A stretch of DNA of 35,460 nt. Source: Clostridiaceae bacterium UBA6085. GTDB taxonomy: Bacteria; Bacillota; Clostridia; Clostridiales; Clostridiaceae. The first letter of the stretch is position 1; every line of letters begins with the position of its first letter. Positions 7,423 to 16,047 of this stretch are shown here, piece after piece. The position numbers were made by a program, and so were the translations under genes. A model generated the notes under the pieces. The model saw only the letters and a program-made list of their open reading frames with translations. It had not been told where the DNA came from and did no database searches. The stretch is from the NCBI GenBank assembly GCA_002428605.1, contig DIXH01000021.1:1-35460 (forward strand), written 5' to 3'.

Positions 7423-8763
7423 ATGAGGAACATCAGCGTCAGAGAAATCATCGACAAGCTTGGAGGTACCCTGTATGGCAGCATTGAGGCAGAATTCAGC
7501 GGGGTATTCATCGATACAAGGAAGGTACAGAGAGGATCCCTCTACATGGGATTTCGTGGTGAGAGGGTAGACGGCAATGATCTTTACGCTGAAGCCTTTT
7601 CTAAAGGGGCGACAGTCTGCGTTGTTGAACGCGAGCCGGAATCTGTCCCTGAAGGATGTGCGGTGATAAAGGTTTCGTCCACCTACAGGGCGATACTCGA
7701 CCTGTCCTTCTATTACAGGAGAAGCCTCAGGGTAAAGGTGATCGGAATAACCGGATCTACAGGAAAGACCTCCACGAAGGATATACTCCACGGCATGCTC
7801 TCAAAGAGGTACAAGGTATTCAAGACCACAGGCAACTTCAACAATGAGATCGGGCTTCCGCTCATGATATTCTCGCTGGATGAGACCTATGACTATGCGA
7901 TACTGGAAATGGGCATGAGCGCACCTCTTGAGATACACAACCTGGCCCGTGTTGCAAACCCTGACATTGCTATTATAACCAATATCGGACTCAGCCATAT
8001 CGAATCCCTTGGCTCACAGGAAAACATCCTGAAGGCCAAGATGGAGATCACTGATTTCTTCAACCAGAATTCGCTGCTTATCCTGAACGGGGACGATGAA
8101 TACCTCGGAAGCATTAAGGAAAAGTCCTACAGAGTAGTAAGGGGCGGAATATCAAGGGGAGATATCATAGCTAGGATCAAGGAGCTCTCCCCTTACCATG
8201 TAGCCTTCACAGTCAACGGAAAGGATGTCATTGAGGTAGGGATACCGGGACGGCATAATGTCCAGAATGCAGTACTTTGCTATATCGCAGCAAAAGAGCT
8301 TGGAATATCAGATGAAGAGCTGAGGTTTGTAGATGTCATGAAAAGCTCGATGAGGATGGACCTTGTAAGGATGAGGTCTCTGACGGTTATAAATGACTGC
8401 TACAATGCAAGCCCAGATTCCATGAAGGCAGGCATTGACTACCTCGCATCATTCACTGGCAGGAAGGTGGCTATACTTGGCACCATGAGGGAACTGGGCC
8501 AGGAGTCAGGAGAATCACACAGGAGAGTGGGCAGGTTTGCCTTTGACAAGGGTGTGAAGTGCCTGATAGCTGTTGGTGAATATGAGAAAGAGTTCAGGGA
8601 GGGCTTCGGTGATGAAGGCTTCCATGGCTTCGCAACATTTGAGGAAGCTGCCGCTGCGCTTAATGGCCTTCTTGAGGAATCAGACGTTGTACTCCTCAAG
8701 GCTTCGAGGGGAATGAACTTCGAGAGGTTTCTGCCTGTTCTTGAAGAGTTTGGAGGAAGATGA
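7423..8763 (+). CDS. murF: UDP-MurNAc-tripeptide:D-Ala-D-Ala ligase MurF
   Basis: 446 aa. This cytoplasmic Mur ligase adds D-Ala-D-Ala to complete the UDP-MurNAc-pentapeptide. The N-terminal substrate domain contains SGVFIDTRKVQRGSLYMGFRG. The ATP loop is GITGSTGKT (108-116, Lys115). NEIGLPL and LEMGMS belong to the central domain, and INDCYNASPDSMKAG plus LGTMRELG to the C-terminal part. ATG 7423 with AGGTGG upstream replaces the longer frame from 7267, whose extra 52 codons would cover the terminator and promoter. The stop overlaps the mraY start region. MurE, usually adjacent, is absent. Confidence 0.96.
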   Translation: MRNISVREIIDKLGGTLYGSIEAEFSGVFIDTRKVQRGSLYMGFRGERVDGNDLYAEAFSKGATVCVVEREPESVPEGCAVIKVSSTYRAILDLSFYYRRSLRVKVIGITGSTGKTSTKDILHGMLSKRYKVFKTTGNFNNEIGLPLMIFSLDETYDYAILEMGMSAPLEIHNLARVANPDIAIITNIGLSHIESLGSQENILKAKMEITDFFNQNSLLILNGDDEYLGSIKEKSYRVVRGGISRGDIIARIKELSPYHVAFTVNGKDVIEVGIPGRHNVQNAVLCYIAAKELGISDEELRFVDVMKSSMRMDLVRMRSLTVINDCYNASPDSMKAGIDYLASFTGRKVAILGTMRELGQESGESHRRVGRFAFDKGVKCLIAVGEYEKEFREGFGDEGFHGFATFEEAAAALNGLLEESDVVLLKASRGMNFERFLPVLEEFGGR

Positions 8764-9713
8764 TGCTTACATACCTGATCGGACTTGTTGCAACTCTGGC
8801 ACTTACCCTGCTGACCGGCCCATATGTGATAAGGAAGCTGCGGGAACTCAAATTCGGGCAGAATGTAAGGTCTGACGGACCTGAAAGCCATCTTGTGAAA
8901 CAGGGCATACCGTCCATGGGTGGAATAATGTTCCTGACGGCATCATCAGTGGTTTCCCTGATTGCGTCAGGATTTGACGCCGATGTCATGCTGATGGTTC
9001 TGACAATGCTTCTTTTCGGAGGGATAGGCTTCGCTGATGACTACCTGAAGATAAGGAAGAAGTCCTCGGATGGATTGTCAGCCAGGCAGAAGATGGTCCT
9101 GCTAATAGGATCCGGAATAATCGTTGCGGTCATATACAACGTCCTTTCCGGAGGAAGGACGGATCTTCGGATCCCGTTTGCCGGAACCGGAATTGATATC
9201 GGGGTGTTTTTCATTCCGTTTGTTGTCCTATTGTTCGCTTCAGTGACCAATGCGGTCAACCTGACTGATGGAATAGATGGGTTGTCAAGCTCTGTAACCA
9301 TAGTAGTAGTATTGTTCTACATGGCTATCGGCTACAGGACAGGAATGGATGATGCCATACTGTTCGGAGCCTGCCTTGTGGGAGGTCTTCTGGGATTCCT
9401 CAGCTTCAACAGGTACCCTGCCAGGGTGTTCATGGGGGATACCGGATCACTGGCACTAGGAGGAGCGGTCGGAATACTTGCGATCTTCACCGGTTATGAG
9501 CTTATCCTGATACTTGTTGGAATAATATATGTTGTAGAGACTCTTTCGGTTGCAATCCAGGTCATTTACTTCAAGAAGACCGGAAAGCGCTTCTTCAGGA
9601 TGGCACCTCTGCACCATCACTTTGAAAAGCTTGGCTGGAGGGAGAACAAGGTGGTGGCTGTATTCACTTCGATAACAGCTGCAGCCGCGATACTGTCCTA
9701 CCTGCTGGCATAG
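8763..9713 (+). CDS. mraY: Phospho-MurNAc-pentapeptide transferase MraY
   Basis: 316 aa integral membrane enzyme that transfers phospho-MurNAc-pentapeptide to undecaprenyl phosphate, making lipid I. Visible motifs are ADDYLKI (Asp92-Asp93), NAVNLTDGIDGL (centre near 167), the catalytic-Asp loop RVFMGDTGS, and APLHHHFE near the C-terminus. About ten hydrophobic segments fit the known topology. Two in-frame ATGs (8760, 8763) occur; 8763 lies six bases after GGAGG, while 8760 is only three away. The stop is eight bases before ftsW. MurD, normally next, is missing. Confidence 0.96.
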   Translation: MLTYLIGLVATLALTLLTGPYVIRKLRELKFGQNVRSDGPESHLVKQGIPSMGGIMFLTASSVVSLIASGFDADVMLMVLTMLLFGGIGFADDYLKIRKKSSDGLSARQKMVLLIGSGIIVAVIYNVLSGGRTDLRIPFAGTGIDIGVFFIPFVVLLFASVTNAVNLTDGIDGLSSSVTIVVVLFYMAIGYRTGMDDAILFGACLVGGLLGFLSFNRYPARVFMGDTGSLALGGAVGILAIFTGYELILILVGIIYVVETLSVAIQVIYFKKTGKRFFRMAPLHHHFEKLGWRENKVVAVFTSITAAAAILSYLLA

Positions 9714-9721
9714 GAGGCACT

Positions 9722-10909
9722 ATGGAACATAAGATGCGGAAAGAGGAAACTCTCTCGAATAGACATGGGAAACACGGAGTGAAGCATGCTGCCAGGGCAG
9801 CAGCTGCCCTTGGTGAAGCCGACTTCTACATGGTAGCTGCAGTGACAGCTCTTGTTGTTTTCGGTCTCCTCATGGTATACAGCGCCTCAAGCTATGACAA
9901 CATCGTCAACGGCGGCAGCTCATATTCGGATGTCATGAAGCAGGGCCTGTTCGCACTGATAGGAATTGTCGTCATGCTCGGAGTCTCGAACATTGACTAC
10001 CATCTGTACAACAGAAGGCGGACGTGGTATATGTTCCTAGCTTCTGTTGTCCTCTGTATCCTTGTAGTTCTGTTTCCGGCAAGGAACAATGCCCACAGGT
10101 GGATATACCTTCCGTTCATGTCGTTCCAGCCGTCTGAAATAGCAAAGTATGCGGTTGTCCTTTATCTTGCCAATGTGCTGAAAAATGCCGACGACAGGAG
10201 AAGAAGTCCGGGGATCCAGGTAATCAGGGCATTTCTGGCTGCCGGGCTTGTCTCAGGGATCATCGTGACGATACAGAGCAATCTCAGCATAGGTGCCATA
10301 ATCGGCCTGACAGCAGCAACGATGGTGATCGTATCGGGATACACACTGTGGAAGGCAATGATACCTGCAGTGCTCGGGATCGGCGCCCTTGCTGCCGGTA
10401 TGCTGCTCGTACCCTACAGGATGAGGAGGTTCACAAGCTTCCTTGATCCTTTCGCTGACCCTACTGGCGACGGACATCAGCTGGTGCAGTCACTGTTCGC
10501 CCTTGCAAGCGGCGGCCTGTTCGGAAGAGGCCTTTCGATGTCAAGGCTCAAGGCCTACTGGATACCGGAAGCTCACAACGACTTCATATTCGCCGTAGTG
10601 GCCGAGGAGCTCGGTCTTATAGGGGCTCTGGTGCTGCTCGCACTGATCGTGGTACTCATATACAGGGGAATAAAGATCGCACTGAACGCGAAGGACAGGC
10701 TTGGCTTCCTTATCGCTTCAGGGATAACCGTGGTGCTTGCCCTGCAGTCGATGATAAACATCGCGGTCGTAATAGGGGCTTTCCCGGTTACCGGAGTCAC
10801 GCTCCCGTTCATAAGCGCCGGTGGGACCTCGCTTATACTTAACCTTACGGCTACCGGCATACTACTCAATATTTCACGGCATGGCAAAACAGCGAAAAGC
10901 AGGACGTAG
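9722..10909 (+). CDS. ftsW: SEDS glycan polymerase FtsW/SpoVE
   Basis: 395 aa with a charged N-terminal tail of about 37 residues and then around ten membrane helices. SEDS proteins polymerise lipid II together with a class B PBP, here presumably FtsI. The extracellular catalytic segment is FLDPFADPTGDGHQLVQS, and WIPEAHNDFIFAVVAEELG and the C-terminal PFISAGGTS are the family signatures. ATG 9722 has AGGAGG at ideal distance. Placement between mraY and ftsQ favours the division member (FtsW/SpoVE) over RodA. MurG, which usually follows, is not here. Confidence 0.94.
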   Translation: MEHKMRKEETLSNRHGKHGVKHAARAAAALGEADFYMVAAVTALVVFGLLMVYSASSYDNIVNGGSSYSDVMKQGLFALIGIVVMLGVSNIDYHLYNRRRTWYMFLASVVLCILVVLFPARNNAHRWIYLPFMSFQPSEIAKYAVVLYLANVLKNADDRRRSPGIQVIRAFLAAGLVSGIIVTIQSNLSIGAIIGLTAATMVIVSGYTLWKAMIPAVLGIGALAAGMLLVPYRMRRFTSFLDPFADPTGDGHQLVQSLFALASGGLFGRGLSMSRLKAYWIPEAHNDFIFAVVAEELGLIGALVLLALIVVLIYRGIKIALNAKDRLGFLIASGITVVLALQSMINIAVVIGAFPVTGVTLPFISAGGTSLILNLTATGILLNISRHGKTAKSRT

Positions 10910-10937
10910 CCACTTGAGACAATAAGGGTGTGATCCA

Positions 10938-11753
10938 ATGTCACTTGAAGATATACAGGAAAAGATAAAAAGACGGAAAAGGCGGAAGCGGATAAGACGC
11001 ATGATCTTCCTTGTAATTTTGCTTCTTGCGGGTCTGGCGGCGTTTCTTACCAACTCACCGATGTTTGACGTGACTGAGGTTCAGGTCACCGGAAACTCAA
11101 AGATAGCATCGGAGCTGATTGCAGGAGAAGTAGAATCGTTGAAGGGACAGAACATATTCCTGTTTGACATGGATATGCTTCTGGGTATATTGTCAAAGCA
11201 GCCGTATTTTTCAAGCATTGAATCGAAGAGGACGCTTCCGGGGAAAATAGATATACAAATCGTGGAGAAGAAGGCTGAAATATGCTATCTGAAGGACGGA
11301 GTGACCTATCTGTTGGAAAGGAACTCAACACTGCTTGAAATAGGCGGGAATCCTCTTCAGGGCATGACTACCCTTATGGATTCCACAGAGATCCCACCCC
11401 TTGGTGAGAGGCTTTACAGCGAGGACAGCAAAAAGGGGATATTCCTGAAGGAATTCAGATACCTTCAGGAAAGGAACATCAGCAATACAATAATTGAAAC
11501 CATCGACCTTACGGACATGGCAAGGATAAGGACTTATTACAAGGAAATTGAGATCATACTTGGTTACGACGATAGCCTCAAGGATAAGCTGAATAAGGCG
11601 ATCAACATCATTGAAGGCGGCAGTCTCCAGGAAAAGAAGGGATATATAGACCTGTCGTACCCTGAAAAACCTGTAGTGTTCATAGAACCGGAGCAGGATA
11701 CTGAAGATGAAGGGGATTCGGAGGGAACAGATGCCGAAGCACCTGCTGATTGA
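10938..11753 (+). CDS. ftsQ: Cell division protein FtsQ/DivIB
   Basis: 271 aa. A very basic cytoplasmic segment (residues 10-21, KRRKRRKRIRR) precedes one membrane helix (about 22-38). A POTRA domain follows (MFDVTEVQVTGNSKI, then GQNIFLFD and TLPGKIDIQIVEKKAEICYL). The beta domain is next, and the tail is acidic and probably disordered (EPEQDTEDEGDSEGTDAEAP). It joins the FtsL-DivIC complex outside the membrane and regulates septal synthesis. ATG 10938 follows a GGGTGTGA-type ribosome site. Confidence 0.92.
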   Translation: MSLEDIQEKIKRRKRRKRIRRMIFLVILLLAGLAAFLTNSPMFDVTEVQVTGNSKIASELIAGEVESLKGQNIFLFDMDMLLGILSKQPYFSSIESKRTLPGKIDIQIVEKKAEICYLKDGVTYLLERNSTLLEIGGNPLQGMTTLMDSTEIPPLGERLYSEDSKKGIFLKEFRYLQERNISNTIIETIDLTDMARIRTYYKEIEIILGYDDSLKDKLNKAINIIEGGSLQEKKGYIDLSYPEKPVVFIEPEQDTEDEGDSEGTDAEAPAD

Positions 11754-11772
11754 AGAATAAAAAGGAGTCAAG

Positions 11773-12495
11773 ATGAACAAATACAAAGCCCAAATGGCGA
11801 TCGCGGTCGTGTGTGCCATACTGGGATTTCTGCTGGTATATCAGTACAAGCTCCAGAGCGGCCAGAAATCGAATGAACAGACCCTTGTGAGCGTAGACCT
11901 GCTTTCAGCCATAGAACAGCTGAACAAGGAGAAGGATGCCCTTCTTGGGGAGAATACCGAGCTTTCAAGGCAGCTGAAGGAATATGAGGAAATGGCAGCT
12001 TCAACAAGCTCATCCAATAAGCTTCTGAAGGAGCAGCTCGACATGTCAAGGATCATCCTTGGCCTTGTGGATGTGGAGGGACCCGGAGTGACAGTCACCC
12101 TGACCCCAACCAATCCAATTGTAAGTCAGGGTGTGCCGCAATACCTCACGGATGTGGAACTGGTATACGTGGTGAACGAGCTTAAGTTTGCAGGGGCAGA
12201 GGCAGTAAGCATCAATGACAAGAGGCTCACTGCACAGTCCGGGATAAAGACCAGCTCAGGGAACAGCTTCATACTTGTCAACGACGAGAAGGTTTCCCCT
12301 TCAGATCCCATTCAGATCAGGGCAATAGGAGACAAGGACAAGCTGATGGGCGCACTTACCTTCAGCGGGGCCCTTGACTTTCAGGCTCTGGTATATTATG
12401 ACATCAGGTTTGAGCCATCCGATGAGGTGTTCATACCAAAATACGGGAAGACATTTGGAACAAGCTTTGCGAAGCCGGCGGAGGACCCGAAATGA
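11773..12495 (+). CDS. DUF881-family membrane-anchored protein (first copy)
   Basis: 240 aa. There is one membrane helix at residues 5-23 (AQMAIAVVCAILGFLLVYQY), a coiled coil (about 40-90) rich in Glu/Lys/Leu, and then the DUF881 core: GPGVTVTLTPTN, VYVVNELKFAGAEAVSINDKR, and FILVNDEKVSPSDPIQIRAIGD. The fold faces outside the cell. DUF881 proteins sit in division clusters of Bacillota and Actinobacteria, but I know of no settled biochemical role. ATG 11773 follows AAAGGAG. The stop overlaps the sbp start (ATGA). A second DUF881 gene lies on the other side of sbp. Confidence 0.88.
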   Translation: MNKYKAQMAIAVVCAILGFLLVYQYKLQSGQKSNEQTLVSVDLLSAIEQLNKEKDALLGENTELSRQLKEYEEMAASTSSSNKLLKEQLDMSRIILGLVDVEGPGVTVTLTPTNPIVSQGVPQYLTDVELVYVVNELKFAGAEAVSINDKRLTAQSGIKTSSGNSFILVNDEKVSPSDPIQIRAIGDKDKLMGALTFSGALDFQALVYYDIRFEPSDEVFIPKYGKTFGTSFAKPAEDPK

Positions 12496-12848
12496 TAGCA
12501 CTTATCGGACTATTAGTTGGAATTGCACTGGGATTTGTCCTCGAAATACGCATTCCGGACGTTTTCGCCACATACCTGTCCGTGGCGATACTGGCGGCAC
12601 TGGATTCCGTGTTTGGAGCTGTGAAATCAAACCTTGCCAAGACCTTCGAACCCAACATATTCATATCAGGCTTCTTCGGGAACGCACTCATCGCAGTCGC
12701 GCTGACATATCTCGGAGACAAGCTCGGAATACCAATGTACCTTGCTGCAGTCCTTGTGTTCGGGGGAAGGATATTCAACAACTTCGCTGTAATAAGAAGG
12801 CTTCTTTTTGAGAAGCTCTCGAAGAGGGAAGATTCAGATGAGGGCTAG
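12492..12848 (+). CDS. sbp: Small basic protein Sbp (DUF1290)
   Basis: 118 aa, mostly hydrophobic, with about three membrane helices: residues 2-20, 26-42 and a pair around 56-90. The family segments are IPDVFATYLSVAILAALDS, LAKTFEPNIFISGFFGNAL and FGGRIFNNFAVIRR. The protein is conserved in division clusters and often lies next to ftsA or DUF881 genes; its function is unknown. The start overlaps the stop of the upstream DUF881 gene by four bases, and its 3' end overlaps the next DUF881 gene by 11 bases. All three are therefore probably translated together and may form one membrane complex. Confidence 0.88.
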   Translation: MIALIGLLVGIALGFVLEIRIPDVFATYLSVAILAALDSVFGAVKSNLAKTFEPNIFISGFFGNALIAVALTYLGDKLGIPMYLAAVLVFGGRIFNNFAVIRRLLFEKLSKREDSDEG

Positions 12849-13569
12849 GCACAAGGTCATGATATTCACTATAATGGTCATTCTCGGAGTCATGACAGTG
12901 CTGCTTATCAAGGTTACCCAGGGGTCCATGGACAGCATACTTACGACAGCGGAATATAAGGATGCGAATGACCAGAGGATCAAGCTCATAAGCGATTTGG
13001 GAAGGCTTGAGGAAGATAACGCTGAAATGCGGAAAAAGCTTGAAACCTACAAGGATGCCATGAAGAATGACGAGACTACAGTTGATGAGATCGAGTATGA
13101 GCTTCTGAGGAACGCAGCTCTTGCAGGTGCCGTGAAGGTCACCGGGAGCGGCATAGTCATTACGATGCAGGATGGCGAGATGACAACCGGCGAGGATAAG
13201 GATGATGTCCTCAATTATCTCAGGACGATCCACAACACTGATATGCTGAAGATTCTGAACGAACTCAGGAATTCCGGTGCCGAGGCGATAGCCATAAACG
13301 GCGAGAGGATCCTTGAGACATCCGAGGTCTACTGCAGCTGGGCATTCATAACCATCAACGGCGAAAAGCTTCCGGCGCCATTTGTTATCGAAGTCATAGG
13401 CGATACCGACATGCTCAGGTCATATCTGGCATCAGATTACGGATTCGTCAGAATGATAGGATATAGGGGAGTAAGGGTGGAGACGATCGAAAGTGACAGC
13501 ATCACAATTGACGGGACCGGAGGATTAAGGGTTCCGGAACACATGAAGATCGCAGAACCTGAAGTATAG
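12838..13569 (+). CDS. DUF881-family membrane-anchored protein (second copy)
   Basis: 243 aa paralogue of the protein encoded at 11773. It has one membrane helix (KVMIFTIMVILGVMTVLLI), a coiled coil (about 40-90), then the DUF881 core with AVKVTGSGIVITMQDG, ILNELRNSGAEAIAINGERI and FITINGEKLPAPFVIEVIGD. ATG 12838 is chosen over TTG 12808: GAGGG lies upstream at nine bases, and the later start puts the positively charged RARHK directly before the helix. It overlaps sbp by 11 bases. Function unknown; it presumably acts outside the membrane in division or wall assembly. Confidence 0.88.
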   Translation: MRARHKVMIFTIMVILGVMTVLLIKVTQGSMDSILTTAEYKDANDQRIKLISDLGRLEEDNAEMRKKLETYKDAMKNDETTVDEIEYELLRNAALAGAVKVTGSGIVITMQDGEMTTGEDKDDVLNYLRTIHNTDMLKILNELRNSGAEAIAINGERILETSEVYCSWAFITINGEKLPAPFVIEVIGDTDMLRSYLASDYGFVRMIGYRGVRVETIESDSITIDGTGGLRVPEHMKIAEPEV

Positions 13570-13580
13570 GAGGTGGCCTG

Positions 13581-14243
13581 TTGGAACAGGAGATCATTGA
13601 AAATATCGGAAAGATAAGTGCAGGCCTCAGGGAAGGTGTCACACTTGTGGCGGTGTCCAAGACACGTACAGCTCAGGAGGCGAAGACAGCATACGACACT
13701 GGTATAAGGGATCTCGGAGAAAACCGGGTACAGGAGCTTCTGGAGAAGAAGTTGAAGCTGCCGGATGATGTAAGATGGCACCTTATTGGGTCCCTTCAGA
13801 CAAACAAGGTCAAGAAGGTAGTGGGTGAGGTTTATCTTATACATTCCCTGGACCGCCCGGAGCTTGCTTTGGCAATTGAAAAGGAATCGGCGAAAAAGGG
13901 CATTGTGACGGATTGCCTTATAGAAATCAACATCGGATGCGAGGAATCAAAATCAGGTGTCCTTCCGGAAGGGCTTGATGACCTTTCGGAACTCGCCAGG
14001 TCTTTGGAACATATAAGGATAAGAGGCCTTATGGCAATAATTCCCAAAGGTACCACGGAAGAGAACAGGGAATATTTCAGAAGGATGAAGCAGACCTTTG
14101 ATGATTTGAAAAAAAAAGAGTCGGAGAACTTCAGGATGGAGATACTTAGCATGGGTATGACGAATGATTATGTCACAGCCATGGAGGAAGGCTCCACACT
14201 GATAAGAGTCGGTGAAGGAATTTTTGGTGCAAGAGAAAAATAG
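13581..14243 (+). CDS. ylmE: PLP homeostasis protein (YggS/YlmE)
   Basis: 220 aa, the single-domain alanine-racemase-like barrel of the COG0325 family. It binds pyridoxal phosphate and balances B6 vitamers and keto/amino acids; no catalytic reaction is firmly assigned. The PLP lysine is in VAVSKTRTA. GENRVQELLEK, WHLIGSLQTNK and LSMGMTNDYVTAMEEGSTLIRVGEGIFG are signatures. The start is TTG 13581, with AGGAGGTGG overlapping the upstream stop. YlmE next to sepF is the standard Bacillota arrangement. Confidence 0.94.
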   Translation: MEQEIIENIGKISAGLREGVTLVAVSKTRTAQEAKTAYDTGIRDLGENRVQELLEKKLKLPDDVRWHLIGSLQTNKVKKVVGEVYLIHSLDRPELALAIEKESAKKGIVTDCLIEINIGCEESKSGVLPEGLDDLSELARSLEHIRIRGLMAIIPKGTTEENREYFRRMKQTFDDLKKKESENFRMEILSMGMTNDYVTAMEEGSTLIRVGEGIFGAREK

Positions 14244-14257
14244 GGGAGGAAATCAAA

Positions 14258-14716
14258 ATGGGAAAATTCATGACATCAATCAAATCAATGATAGGTATGG
14301 AAGACGAGGATATCTATGACGAATTCGAGGAAGAAGTAGAGAAGGAAGAGGAGTACGAGGAAGCTCCTGTGTCGGTCATGTCCAGGAGGAGAGAAGCCCA
14401 GCCTGTAAACAAGGTTGTTCCGATCCATGGGAATGCCGGAACGAAGCTTACCATAATCAAACCCACTACCTTCGATGAAGCGCCTCAGATCTGCGACAAC
14501 CTGAAATCCAAGATGATAGTGGTAGTCAACACCACAGGTCTTGAACCCAAGGTTGCGCAGAGGCTGCTTGATTTCATGGCAGGAGCTACCTACGCGATGG
14601 CTGGCGATCTTCAGGAAGTGGAGAGCGGAGTCTACGTGCTTTCACCGAGCGGCATCGAGGTAATGAAGGAAATCAAGGCTGATACGACCACCAAGAGCTT
14701 CCTGAACTGGAGATAG
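14258..14716 (+). CDS. sepF: Cell division protein SepF
   Basis: 152 aa. An N-terminal amphipathic membrane-binding helix (MGKFMTSIKSMIGM) is followed by an acidic linker (20-45). The C-terminal SepF domain has TKLTIIKPTTFDEAPQICDN, MIVVVNTTGLEPKVAQRLLD and FMAGATYAMAGDLQEV. SepF tethers FtsZ to the membrane and bundles or curves it at the septum. This matters here because ftsA is not in the cluster. ATG 14258 follows GGGGAGG. The stop touches the ylmH start with no gap; ylmG (YggT family), usually in between, is missing. Confidence 0.95.
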   Translation: MGKFMTSIKSMIGMEDEDIYDEFEEEVEKEEEYEEAPVSVMSRRREAQPVNKVVPIHGNAGTKLTIIKPTTFDEAPQICDNLKSKMIVVVNTTGLEPKVAQRLLDFMAGATYAMAGDLQEVESGVYVLSPSGIEVMKEIKADTTTKSFLNWR

Positions 14717-15475
14717 ATGGACAAGCAGAGCTTCCTGGCAGCATTTCCGGATGAGGACAATTACCGGCTCGCAAAGCTCCACGAGTTCCTCGAGAGGATG
14801 AAGGATGCAGGGTGGTTCGACCACACTGATGAGTTCCTTACACCTAATATCTGGTCAAAGGTCATAAGGATGAAGGATTACAGGAACTTCGTGCTTCATC
14901 CGTCAGACAGCATGGAGAGAAGGCTGATCTGCTCGACCGGTGAGGTCGGTGATTGCATTGCACTGATCAGAATGGAGCCGTCTGCATTTGACAAGACTCC
15001 TCTGCACCGCGACTACCTTGGGGCGATAATGGCTCTTGGCCTGTCAAGGGACCGTCTGGGCGATGTGTTTGTCAGTGACGGAACAGGATATGCTGTGGTC
15101 CTGAGGGAAAATGCAGATTTCCTGGCAGAAAGCCTCATTTCCGCAGGCAGGTGCGCAATAAGGACGACCTGGGAACCTCTCGGCGATTCCCAAATGCTGG
15201 TGTCGCCTGAGATGGAGGAGAACACTGGAATTGTAGCTTCCCTTAGGCTTGACGGAGTCGTCGCCATGCTGGCAGGTACCTCCAGGACCAAAGCCCTGGA
15301 GTATATTTCAAGGGGGCAGGTCCTGCTCAACTATTCAGAGGAGAAGGAGAAATCCAGCGAGGTGCGGGAAGGCGATACCATTACGATCAGAGGCAGGGGA
15401 AAATTCAAGATGGGTCTGATTTCCGGGGAGACCCAGAAAGGGAACCTGAGGATCAAGTATTTCAGATTCGTATAG
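14717..15475 (+). CDS. ylmH: S4-domain RNA-binding protein YlmH
   Basis: 252 aa. The N-terminal half is the YlmH-specific region (SFLAAFPDEDNYRLAKLHEF; FLTPNIW). LGLSRDRLGDVFVSDGTGYAVV and SLRLDGVVAMLAGTSRTKALEYI lead into a C-terminal S4 RNA-binding domain (GQVLLNYSEEKEKSSEVREG and DTITIRGRGKFKM). In other Bacillota YlmH binds ribosomes and helps clear stalled complexes (from memory, in the tRNA-release step of quality control). ATG 14717 directly follows the sepF TAG, with GGAG seven bases upstream inside sepF, so translation is probably coupled. Confidence 0.92.
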   Translation: MDKQSFLAAFPDEDNYRLAKLHEFLERMKDAGWFDHTDEFLTPNIWSKVIRMKDYRNFVLHPSDSMERRLICSTGEVGDCIALIRMEPSAFDKTPLHRDYLGAIMALGLSRDRLGDVFVSDGTGYAVVLRENADFLAESLISAGRCAIRTTWEPLGDSQMLVSPEMEENTGIVASLRLDGVVAMLAGTSRTKALEYISRGQVLLNYSEEKEKSSEVREGDTITIRGRGKFKMGLISGETQKGNLRIKYFRFV

Positions 15476-15484
15476 GAGGCGGTC

Positions 15485-16018
15485 ATGAAGATTACACCGA
15501 TAGACATAACGAACAAAGAGTTCAAGAGGACCATGAGAGGCTACAGCACTGAAGAGGTTGATGAATTCCTGGATGAGATCGTGGAGGATTTCGAAGCGCT
15601 CTACAGGGAGAATGCGAACCTGAAGGAAAAGATCGAAGGGTTCAATGAGAAGGTAAGCCACTATGCATCCATTGAAAACACTATCCAGAGCACCCTGATA
15701 CTCGCTCAGAATACAGCAGACTCAACGAAGCAGCAGGCAATGAACGAGGCAGAGGCGATAATCAGAGGGGCCAATGAGAGGTCAAACATGATCCTCGACA
15801 AGGCTGCCGATGACGTTGAGCTTCTCAAGAGGGAATACGAGAAGTACAGGCAGGAGTTCGCAAGCTACAGAAGGAAGGTAAGGCAGTTTATGGAGGACCA
15901 GATGGACAACTTCAACATGCTTACCGAGGAACTTGAAAAGACTCCGAAGACCCCGCTTTTGAAGGTTGCACCTCCAAGGGAGGACAATCCAATCGGCGAA
16001 GAGGCTGCGCAAGGCTAA
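15485..16018 (+). CDS. divIVA: Polar/septal scaffold DivIVA
   Basis: 177 aa. The N-terminal lipid-binding domain carries the conserved ITPIDITNKEFKRTMRGYS with TEEVDEFLDEIVEDFE. A long coiled coil (about 60-150) follows and then a short tail. DivIVA senses negative membrane curvature at poles and septa and recruits partners. ATG 15485 is preceded by TAGGAGGCGG. It is the last gene of the murF unit: a hairpin terminator starts about 30 bases after the stop. ileS, which commonly follows divIVA, is not here. Confidence 0.95.
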   Translation: MKITPIDITNKEFKRTMRGYSTEEVDEFLDEIVEDFEALYRENANLKEKIEGFNEKVSHYASIENTIQSTLILAQNTADSTKQQAMNEAEAIIRGANERSNMILDKAADDVELLKREYEKYRQEFASYRRKVRQFMEDQMDNFNMLTEELEKTPKTPLLKVAPPREDNPIGEEAAQG

Positions 16019-16047
16019 GAGAGGAATAATACATGCAAATAGAAGAT

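Noticed and set aside
12374..12811. 145-codon plus-strand open frame over DUF881/sbp
   Set aside because: An out-of-frame shadow of two well-supported genes; Arg/His/Thr-rich with no recognisable domain.
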